DNA from: Nipponacmea schrenckii
Taxonomy: Eukaryota; Mollusca; Gastropoda; Lottiidae
Assembly (NCBI GenBank): GCA_030562195.1
Contig: JAUJPP010000003.1
Coordinates: 33,424,602-33,488,601, forward strand
Direction of reading: 5' to 3'
DNA length: 64,000 nt
Shown: positions 55,513-64,000 of the stretch, piece after piece
How positions within the stretch are numbered: position 1 is the first letter of the stretch
Layout of the letters: each line of letters starts with the position of its first letter
Position numbers and translations under genes: made by a program
Notes under the pieces: generated by a model
Database searches by the model: none
Told to the model about the DNA's origin: nothing
Seen by the model: the letters and a program-made list of their open reading frames with translations, nothing else

Positions 55513-58500
55513 GTAAGTAAATACTACATTTTTTCTAATGTTTCAATATGAAACAGTGCTTTCAAAACATATTTGAACACTGCAATTATGACCTGTTAGG
55601 CTTCATTAGATCAAGTCGGATTGGATTGCTTTGATGTTTTGTTACTACATAAATATTATAATAACTTTTGAGAACATTCAAATATCATTTGATTTGAGTA
55701 GAGGCTCACGATTTAAATCATAAGTTCATAAGGAGTTCAGCTACGACTACACTTTCTAATATATTTATATATGATATGTATCATCATTATTCGATTTCAG
55801 ATCAGAACCGTCAACAAGGAATCAATCATGCAGATGAATCCTCCCAAATTCGAGAAGATTGAGGATATGGCTAACTTGACCTATTTAAATGAAGCCGCTG
55901 TACTTTACAATTTAAAGGCCCGCTACCAAGCAGGTCTCATTTACGTAAGTAATTATCGTCAATGTGTATCGCTGTACTCTCAAACATAGAGCTACCATTG
56001 CCATTACTAAACAAAACACACAAAAACGAATACACCCTAAACGACGTCATTTGTCGTTTGTCTGTCTGTATATTTTCAAATGAACAGTTGATGTTCTTGG
56101 GCTTGAAATGGATTAATATATAATTACAATGGAAAATTAATCCGTAGAGTTGGACATGATAATTTGAATACATGTACACAATTTTCTTTTTTTATATTTC
56201 AGACTTATTCTGGTCTTTTCTGTGTAGCCATCAATCCTTACCGACGTCTTCCCATTTACACATTGAGCGTCATCTCTAAATACAGGGGTAAACGAAAGTT
56301 GGAAATGCCTCCCCATCTGTTCTCCATCGCTGACAACGCTTACCAGAACATGTTGCAAGGTGAGTTATTGATTCCTTTTTTTGGAACTCAAAGCCACTGG
56401 TTCGTCATTTTTTTTTACCTTAATCCCAGAAATGTATATTTTAGCTTAGCCACCCGTCGAAATTTAGTTTTCAAGTCCTTGTCCATAATAATCCATATTC
56501 AAAACGTCATTTCTTAAAAATTAAAATCTCATGGGAGGTATTTGTGAACGAACTATGCAATTTTCGTTCATTTCATATACGTCTGAAGACTAATTACCCC
56601 GAAAAAGGCGAGCCATAGATATCATTGCATATATAGCTTAAGAGAGTTCTTTTCAAAAAATTGCATATATAGCTTAAGAGATTTCTTTTCAAAAAATTCG
56701 TTTGATCTCCGTTTCAGATCGTGAAAATCAGTCTGTACTCATTACGTAAGTGTTTTCATTATTTAACATTACCATTATTTAAAAACAACTGCAGCTCGTG
56801 TAATAGTCATTTGTCAATCTAAATATAAACTCATGAGACGCTAGTGTATTTCACTGTGGGGCAACAAAAAATTCGTCAGAATTGAGCAAAAGTAAGTGTT
56901 TAAATACTAAAAAGGAACCTTGGATATTCAGAAATCACCGGATCCTCGGATTCTCATAGTTAGTTTCTAATACTTGTTACAGTGGTGAATCTGGTGCTGG
57001 TAAAACTGAAAATACCAAGAAAGTCATTATGTACTTCGCTCACGTCGCCGTAGGTCAACACAAAGAAAAGGACGAGGATGAAGAAAAGAAGGACAAAAAG
57101 AAGGTCCGTTTCATATTTCTGTTTTCTATTACTACATTTAAATCATATCTATTACAAATAGGTTTGACCTCGAGCTCAATTTTAAGCCGTTAAGATATAC
57201 ATCTCATTGACTTGCATAAGAGCCAGTCCAAACCTTGAGTATTGATCAAAATGGAATGAACATTGCAAAACGATGGAAGACCAATACTATGATTTAATAA
57301 TTTTACAATTAGTAATACTTTATATTTTTTCTTTATTCAACCCTTTTACCCTATCCAACTTCCAATGGATCGCACGCATTGCAATTCTCACCCCTTTCCC
57401 CATTTACCTCCCACAAAACCCAATTACCCTATTAGGGAACACTGGAAGATCAAATTGTTCAAGCCAATCCTGTACTCGAAGCTTACGGTAACGCCAAGAC
57501 AACCCGTAATAACAACTCGTCTAGATTCGTAAGTAAAATCGTTCAGTGGAAATATCACAATCCCTTTGAACATACCCTTTTTAGATACCCAAACCTTGTT
57601 TCCATCACCTCATGAAGTTTCCAACCCGTTCTTCCACACCATATACTACCACATGAACCACTCCCCGATTTGAATTAATATAAACCTTACCCTACTTTTC
57701 CTTGTGTGATAAATATAGGGTACTCTCGAAGACCAAATTGTACAAGCCAATCCTGTTTTGGAAGCATACGGTAACGCCAAAACAATTCGTAATAATAATT
57801 CTTCTAGATTCGTAAGTAACATGTCTTTAGGTACAATGCAACTTATTTATAAAAACACATCAAAGTGAAATACCTGCTTCTACAAATCAAGTTTTTCATT
57901 CAAAATAAACAACGCTTCAAACTTATGAATGAACAGCTGATTCAGTTCGCAGAACGAACAACGCTCCTAATTTAACAATCCTGTAGTTCAGTTCGATCAT
58001 TAACGATATGCATTACGAAGAACAAGTTTTACTAAGATTTCTTAAAGCAGCTGCTGTCGAAATTACTTCTTGATTACGCTGATTACAGAATTTTCATTTT
58101 TATGTGTTTGAATTTTTTGCAATACTCCTAATTAGACCCCCACCCCCATTAATCCCTAGATTACTACCCCTAGAAATAACCCTCCCAAACTGTTCTCGAT
58201 TAATAACGATTTCTTCTAAAATAAAGATAACTAAATCGATAATTAACCAGACTATTTAGTTACCAAGGGTATCCTGGCTTTGTCATGATCTTAAGCCACC
58301 GCATCAATATTAAAAATGAACTAATACTTTCTTTTTTCGATCCTTTCCTTATCTAGTGGCTATCACAGTTGATGAGCCAGCTCCTCAATCAGTTTAAATC
58401 CATGCAGATTATATCAAATTGAAGTTCTGTAAGTACAACGCATCCTTGAATAGTTCAAAGTAAAAACAAACAGAGTAGATGCTTTGCACTGCATAAACAA

Positions 58501-61500
58501 AAGGGTAAAGTCGTCAATAAATTTGATTTGCCAGTGGATGAATTTTAATTTCATCTATCCATAGTAGTTCTAAGAATAGATATCCAGCACCTCGATCGTC
58601 TGCAATACAAACACAACGCAGGAAGGCTTATATCAAAGGTGACATAAGTCTGTCAGGGCCATTTTCTACAATTGCAAACGAAACAGGTAGTTTTTCTTAG
58701 TTCGATAAGTGATATGGATAAATGCGATTGAACTAGATCACCTAGTCAAACAAATGCTTAGAGGACTATATACATGTATATGTTTCATAGTTTCATGTGT
58801 GTGCTTTACCTAATTTGATAAACACGCTAAAGGCATTGTATTGTTCTTTATTCCAAAAATTCAATTCCATTCGTACCTCGGTAGTATAGGGGTCTAGTTG
58901 TAGACATAGTATAGTGAAAGCTGATGGATCGCATTGATGTGATAGCCAAACTTTATTAATATTTCCTTTGTTACGAACATAGTCACTTAATATCGTTTGT
59001 CATAATAATTCTGTAAGGAATACAGTCTTCTAAAGAAATCCTGATGAAATTGTTGGTGGTCTACATTAAGCAACACCCAGCTAAGCTAAAACCAGGGGCC
59101 TTCGAATCCAAAACTTAAAAAATCCAGATTTCTGGAAATACAGCAATCTGATTGGATATTACAACTTAACTTTAAATTGACCACTGCGTTAAACCAATTA
59201 GATCAACAGAATACTTTTAACATTTTAAGTTAAGCTTTCAAGAATAAGACTCCAGGAATAATTAGAGGACTGTATTACTTTGAAATATCAAAAAAACTAT
59301 TTAACCATTTCTAATTGCATGATATTAACTTCTATTTATTTAATGGATATATGCCCAGAAACCAAAATATAGCTTGTAATATCCAGGTAAACGTATGACA
59401 AATTTCATTAACTTATATATGGTCAAAGCTGTCATGACACTACTGCATTATTATAGCATTACTTGAAAGATTGTTATTATACCTGTACTCTTATCTTATG
59501 GACATCTTTCGTAATTGCATGAAATTACTATGTGCAAATATATCATGAAACTGACAAGAAAATACAATTAGTGAATCTTTGGCCAAAAGTTTATGCTCGT
59601 GAAACAATGAAACGTGCTTTATCACTATCAGACTGGCTTGTCGTTGGCATGTCCACGGTCCACAAAGACCATTACATATGGGTGGGTCATCTGTAAAGAT
59701 GTAACATAGATAGCAATGCTTGCTTATTCGCCTCATCTAATTGAAAATAAATCATTTGGACCTTTGCTGTATTCTTTTCGAAACGTTTAAACCATTATTT
59801 TATTTCAAAAATAGGGTAAATTCATCCGTATCCATTTTGGTACCCAAGGTAAAATCTCCGGAGCTGATATTGAACAATGTAAGTGTATCTTATAATTTCT
59901 TTCTGCGAAATCAGTCAATGACAGTTACAGCATCGGAAATGACAGTCATAGCACAAATCAATGACAGTAACATATCAGTCATGGAAATTACAACATCAGT
60001 CGATAACAATTACAACATCAGACTTTTCATCTGGATGTTAATTTCATTTTACCACTTTAATTATGTCTTTATGGAATGACTTATGGATTGTGGAAAAAAA
60101 TATTTAAGATGATTTATAAGGTAACATCTTCTTCCAGATTTGTTGGAGAAATCTCGAGTAACCTTCCAACAACCAGCTGAGAGAAACTACCACATTTTCT
60201 ACCAGTTGTTGTCTAATTCCGTACCACAAATCGTAGGTAAGTTATCCCAGTGTTAACAGAACTGTTATATAAGATTGAAATCAGAAATGATGTACTGTTT
60301 AGTGCATTGACACTATAATTATGATCAAAAACAATTATTGAGTGCTAGTAGTTTTATCATTTCGGAACCAAATGGATTATTTCGTTATTTGAACTCCTCC
60401 TATTAAGCAGGGCCGTAGCTTCTATTGCCCATGTGGCAAAAATCATGTCTTTCATTGCAACGCTTTCGAAACGCTTTCTCCTCTGTAGACATAAAAAAGG
60501 GTGATATATTTAGCAAAAATCGTATATATGATTTATATATATTTATTTTTAAGTTGTTTTATCCTTTGGTTAAATTCGGCATGGAGTATTTGTCTCATTA
60601 CTGGGCTACACATATTTCAAACTGTATTGACCATGAACAGTGCTAGAGCAAAAACATATTTTTTTTAATGACCACTTATCTGTTTTAACCATATACATAT
60701 TTATGATTGTTTATTTGTATTTCAGAGAAAATGTTGGCCAACCCTGACCCATCCCAGTATGCATTTATCAACCAAGGTTGTATCACCGTTGACGGTATTG
60801 ATGACAACCAAGAAATGAAAGATACAGATGTAGGTTTCCTATTGTGATGCATTCGATTCTATTATCACTACATAATAAATGAAGATCTGGCAGTCCTTGA
60901 TACAAGAAAAGACTACTTTCAAGACAATTTGATAGACTGTTTGATAGGGCATTTTCAAATTTGTTCTGAAGCGTTACTGGTATTTCCTTAGAAAAATGGA
61001 TAATATTGCATTATTATGTTTCTGTTTGTTTAAACCACAAATTTGATTGAATGATTCAGGTTGCCTTTGATGTCTTGGGATTCTCAGAAGACGAGAAGAA
61101 CAGTTTGTACAAATGTACCGGTTCTATCATCCATTTTGGTGAAATGAAATTCAAACAGAGACCCAGAGAAGAACAGGCTGAGTCTGATGGTACTGCTGGT
61201 AAGAACATCATAACCTACTACATCTTTTTTATGGTCATTATATTTACATCAGAAAATATATAATTCATCTATAAAAAATTATGAAAATAAATAAAAATTT
61301 CTATAAACATCTTCCGTCCTCATAATCAAATAATGGTATGAATATACATACCAACCACTTCTTCATTTCAGAGGCTGAGAAAGTCGCCTTCTTATTGGGT
61401 ATTAACTCAGGTGATTTGGTCAAGAGCTTGTTGAAACCCAAAATTAAGGTCGGAAGCGAATACGTCACCCAGGGTAGAACTAAAGATCAAGTTGTATACT

Positions 61501-63077
61501 CTGTTGCTGCTTTATCTAAATCCATTTACGATAGAATGTTCAAATGGATGGTCTTTCGTGTCAACAAAACTTTGGATACCAAGGCCAAGAGACAATTCTT
61601 CATTGGTGTACTGGATATTGCTGGTTTTGAAATCTTCGATGTAAGTATGGAATAAATAATACTTAACCAATTGAATTTGTGATGTAATTTGAATGAATCC
61701 TTCAAACTTAAAGTGATTCCTTATGAAATGTTCTTATAAAGCAATATGTTTTATCATCTTGTAGTTCAACAGTTTTGAACAGTTATGTATCAACTACACC
61801 AACGAACGTCTTCAACAATTCTTCAACCATCACATGTTCGTGCTGGAACAAGAAGAATATAAGAAAGAACAAATTGAATGGACATTCATCGATTTCGGTA
61901 TGGACTTGCAAGCCTGTGTTGATCTTATTGAAAAGGTGGGTTCGTTGGAAGACAAATGTATAAATCAGAATCATTTTTCCACGTTGGTTATTTTGGTGAT
62001 CTTGCAAAAGTCATATTGCAAAAGCTGACTGCAACAGGCCTACAATCTGTATGATGGCTTCCGTTTATACGTCATTTTGCTTTATCACAAATTGACTAGT
62101 GTAGTACAAGTCGTAGTTGATCGCTACATATTACATTACTGATTGTATTTTTGTTCCTTATAGCCTATGGGTATCTTGTCCATCTTAGAAGAAGAATGTA
62201 TGTTCCCCAAGGCATCTGACCAAACATTCAAAGAAAAATTATATAACAACCATTTGGGTAAATCACCCAACTTTGGTAAACCAGTCGGCAAGAAAGTTAA
62301 GGGTGAAGCTCATTTTGAACTTCATCATTATGCTGGTACTGTACCATACAGTATTACTGGTTGGCTCGAGAAGAACAAGGATCCCTTGAATGAGACTATT
62401 GTTGAATTGTTGTCACACTCAAAAGATGTCTTGGTTCAACAGTTGTTTCTTAAACCAGGTAAAATTTGCATTTGCTGATCTTTTAAAGAGCTTTTAAAGG
62501 AAAAAATTCTGAGTTGGCAAACCCAAGAAGGCAAGGGTATGTTTTCATTCAGGCTGTAACTGTTATAGGTAGGATTTGACTGATCATGATCAGTTATCCG
62601 TGTTATACATCTATGATTATAAGTCTCAGTCTTGCTGGGTCATAGCTAAATACCTTCATATTTTACAGAACCTGAAGCTGGTGGTACTAAGAAGAAACAG
62701 AAGAGTTCTGCTTTCCAGACCATCTCCTCTGTACACAAGGTAACTCGTCATGCTTCAAATCGACGATCATCGACAAACTATTGTATCTTAATCACTTAAT
62801 CCTTCCACAACATATAAAGATATTCGCTCGTTACCAAAGGTTGATATTAAACTTTTCGCCATATATTTCAGGAATCTTTGAACAAATTGATGAAGAACTT
62901 GTACAGTACTCATCCTCATTTTGTTCGTTGTATTATTCCCAACGAATTCAAAGAACCCGGAGAGATCGACGCCCATTTGGTTCTTCACCAGCTTCAATGT
63001 AATGGTGTATTGGAAGGTATTCGTATTTGCCGAAAAGGATTCCCCAACAGAATCATCTATGGTGAATTCAAACAGAG
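55312..63077 (+). CDS. Mhc: MHC gene 2: muscle myosin II heavy chain, 5' part (runs off the window)
   Basis: A second motor-type MHC in tandem with gene 1, same strand. Visible exons 2-16 cover about the first 720 residues: N-terminal domain, P-loop, loop 1, switch I (two alternative exons), switch II, relay, loop 2 and SH1/SH2. Converter, neck, rod and tail lie beyond the window end. Exon lengths equal those of gene 1 except exon 2 (+2 codons), exon 11 (+2), exon 15 and the fused exon 16/17. Whether its rod also hosts a myorod exon cannot be seen here. Confidence 0.95.
55801..55944 (+). CDS. Mhc: MHC gene 2 exon 3
   Basis: 144 nt after TTTCAG, before GTAAGT, phase 0 to 0. It starts [19 protein letters not shown] and ends [11 protein letters not shown] 72-nt block (55831-55902) equals gene 1. 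Confidence 0.95.
56203..56359 (+). CDS. Mhc: MHC gene 2 exon 4
   Basis: 157 nt after TTTCAG, ending in phase 1 before [25 protein letters not shown], then [20 protein letters not shown]. Confidence 0.95.
56718..56745 (+). CDS. Mhc: MHC gene 2 exon 5 (28-nt micro-exon)
   Basis: 28 nt between TTTCAG and GTAAGT encoding [10 protein letters not shown], same size and phases as gene 1. Confidence 0.95.
56983..57103 (+). CDS. Mhc: MHC gene 2 exon 6 (P-loop and loop 1)
   Basis: 121 nt after TTACAG, ending in phase 0 before [26 protein letters not shown] then charged loop 1 [16 protein letters not shown]. The only copy seen; it corresponds to exon 6b of gene 1. The 237-bp intron before it leaves no room for a 6a copy. 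Confidence 0.93.
57436..57528 (+). CDS. Mhc: MHC gene 2 exon 7a: switch I alternative
   Basis: 93 nt between CTATTAG and [26 protein letters not shown] and [11 protein letters not shown]. Confidence 0.92.
57719..57811 (+). CDS. Mhc: MHC gene 2 exon 7b: switch I alternative
   Basis: 93 nt between AATATAG and GTAAGT. Same as 7a except KTIR for KTTR at protein level, while many third positions differ, so the two copies are under strong purifying selection. Confidence 0.92.
57812..59814 (+). other. MHC gene 2 intron 7
   Basis: 2 kb intron, no third copy of exon 7. Short frames at 59491 (minus) and elsewhere are unsupported. Confidence 0.5.
59815..59878 (+). CDS. Mhc: MHC gene 2 exon 8
   Basis: 64 nt after AAATAG, phase 0 to 1, [20 protein letters not shown]; one nucleotide difference from gene 1. 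Confidence 0.95.
60138..60236 (+). CDS. Mhc: MHC gene 2 exon 9
   Basis: 99 nt after TTCCAG, phase 1 to 1, [20 protein letters not shown] then [11 protein letters not shown]. Confidence 0.95.
60726..60829 (+). CDS. Mhc: MHC gene 2 exon 10 (single copy)
   Basis: 104 nt after TTTCAG, ending before [26 protein letters not shown] then [15 protein letters not shown]. No alternative copy in the flanking introns. Confidence 0.95.
61060..61198 (+). CDS. Mhc: MHC gene 2 exon 11
   Basis: 139 nt after ATTCAG, phase 0 to 1. [20 protein letters not shown] and [17 protein letters not shown], two codons longer than gene 1. Confidence 0.95.
61372..61640 (+). CDS. Mhc: MHC gene 2 exon 12 (switch II)
   Basis: 269 nt after TTTCAG, ending in phase 0 before [17 protein letters not shown] and DIAGFEIFD present. 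Confidence 0.95.
61765..61935 (+). CDS. Mhc: MHC gene 2 exon 13 (relay helix)
   Basis: 171 nt after TTGTAG, phase 0 to 0, before [26 protein letters not shown] and [12 protein letters not shown]. Confidence 0.95.
62164..62458 (+). CDS. Mhc: MHC gene 2 exon 14
   Basis: 295 nt after CTTATAG, phase 0 to 1, before [26 protein letters not shown], then [20 protein letters not shown]. Confidence 0.95.
62669..62739 (+). CDS. Mhc: MHC gene 2 exon 15 (loop 2)
   Basis: 71 nt after TTTACAG, ending in phase 0 before [26 protein letters not shown] and SVHK; only one copy. Confidence 0.93.
62872..63077 (+). CDS. Mhc: MHC gene 2 exon 16 (fused equivalent of gene 1 exons 16+17)
   Basis: 206 nt after ATTTCAG, ending in phase 2 before GTAAGT. 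It equals exactly 88+118 nt, the sum of gene 1 exons 16 and 17, and reads through the site where gene 1 has an intron ([12 protein letters not shown]). It holds [20 protein letters not shown] with SH2 and SH1. Confidence 0.95.
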
Positions 63078-63183
63078 GTAAGTAATTCATGTGAGGCTTT
63101 AAATATTGGAATATTTAAAGGAGTGTTCTTATTACAATCCTTCAGAAGACATCATAAAATAGAAACATAAATAAAATGTGTAC

Positions 63184-64000
63184 AAAGATAGCTTGCCAGG
63201 CAAGGTAACATACGCCCACTTCAGCAAACAGAATATTCCATGTTTTTTCATTTAATCAAGGTCAATAACTCAAAAACCCACATCTGGAATCACACCATTT
63301 TTTAACTTGTCCAAGATGTTATTAAGATGAATACACATACCAAGTTTCATTCAAATCGGATAAAAACTACAGCTTCTATTGCGTACAAAAGTAAATTTTA
63401 ACATTTTCTCATTTAATCAAGGGCAATAACTCATAAACAGACATCTGGCGACATATTATCAAGATGAATACACATACCAAGTTTCATTCAAATCGGATAA
63501 AAACTACAGCTTCTATTGTACTCAACTAAATTTTAACGTTTATTCATTTAATCAAGGGCCATTACTCATAAACAGACATCTGGCCAGATATAATCAAGAT
63601 GAATACACATACCAAGTTTCATTCATATCGGATGAAAACTATAGCTTCTATTGAATACACAAGTACATTTTAACTTTTTTTCATTTAATCAAGGGCCATA
63701 ACTCATAAACCGACATCTGGAATCGTGCCATTTTCGAAATTGTCCGAGACATTATCAAGATGAATACACATACCAAGTTTCATTCAAATAGGATAAAAAC
63801 TACATCTTCTATTGCGTACACAAGTAAATTCTAACGTTTTTTTCATTTAATCAAGGGCCATAACTCATAAACCGACATCTGGAATCGTGCCATTTACGAA
63901 CTTGTCCGCGATATTATCAAAATGAATACACATACCAAGTTTCATTCAAATCGGATAAAAACTACAGCTTCTATTGCGTACACAAGTAAATTTTAACGCT
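63184..64000. mobile_element. Related repeat element in MHC gene 2 intron (incomplete)
   Basis: The left end AAAGATAGCTTGCCAGGCAA then GGTAACATACGCCCACTT is nearly the same as the left end at 42381. The inside is different: units of about 135-163 bp (TCATTTAATCAAGGGCCATA, ACACATACCAAGTTTCATTC, GGATAAAAACTACAGCTTCT), at least five copies, to the window edge. The two elements share ends but carry different satellites. Confidence 0.7.

Overview
This is a eukaryotic, AT-rich window from a mollusc genome. The sequence shows a muscle myosin II heavy chain (MHC) gene in which an intron of the rod region carries its own first exon for a non-myosin head. When spliced to the downstream rod exons, that head makes myorod (catchin), a protein known only from molluscs. 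The class (gastropod or bivalve) cannot be fixed from the sequence alone.

Layout. 1-3480: satellite DNA (150-bp unit), a duplicated 182-bp block and a tRNA-derived SINE. 3490-39030: MHC gene 1, complete, + strand, about 32 constitutive positions, predicted product about 1,950 aa. Several positions have tandem alternative exons: P-loop/loop 1 (2 copies), switch I (3), residues 301-335 (2 plus a decayed third), loop 2 (2), a candidate second hinge exon in the rod, and several C-terminal tail exons. The myorod head exon lies at 29445-30056 in the 5-kb intron before the last 826 rod codons. 39030-53350: no gene recognised; several tandem-repeat arrays, a retroposon tail, a 2-kb element with an internal 162-bp repeat and terminal GTGGGCGTATA motifs, and a 30-bp minisatellite. 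53350 to the end: MHC gene 2, + strand, with non-coding exon 1 and coding exons 2-16 (motor up to the SH1/SH2 region); it runs off the window. An insertion related to the 2-kb element lies in its last visible intron.

How the parts work together. Both genes encode sarcomeric/smooth-type motor heads. Gene 1 can make many motor isoforms by choosing between exons, and it also makes the headless thick-filament protein myorod from an internal promoter. Every rod and tail choice made downstream of the myorod exon is therefore open to myorod as well as to myosin. Gene 2 keeps only the switch I duplication in the part visible. The two genes share a promoter module with exact spacing, and exon-confined patches of near identity suggest gene conversion.

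Exon boundaries were placed by hand from GT/AG sites, reading-phase continuity and similarity to known myosins; no transcripts were available. Residue numbers refer to gene 1 built with exons 6b, 7, 10, 15b and 23a.
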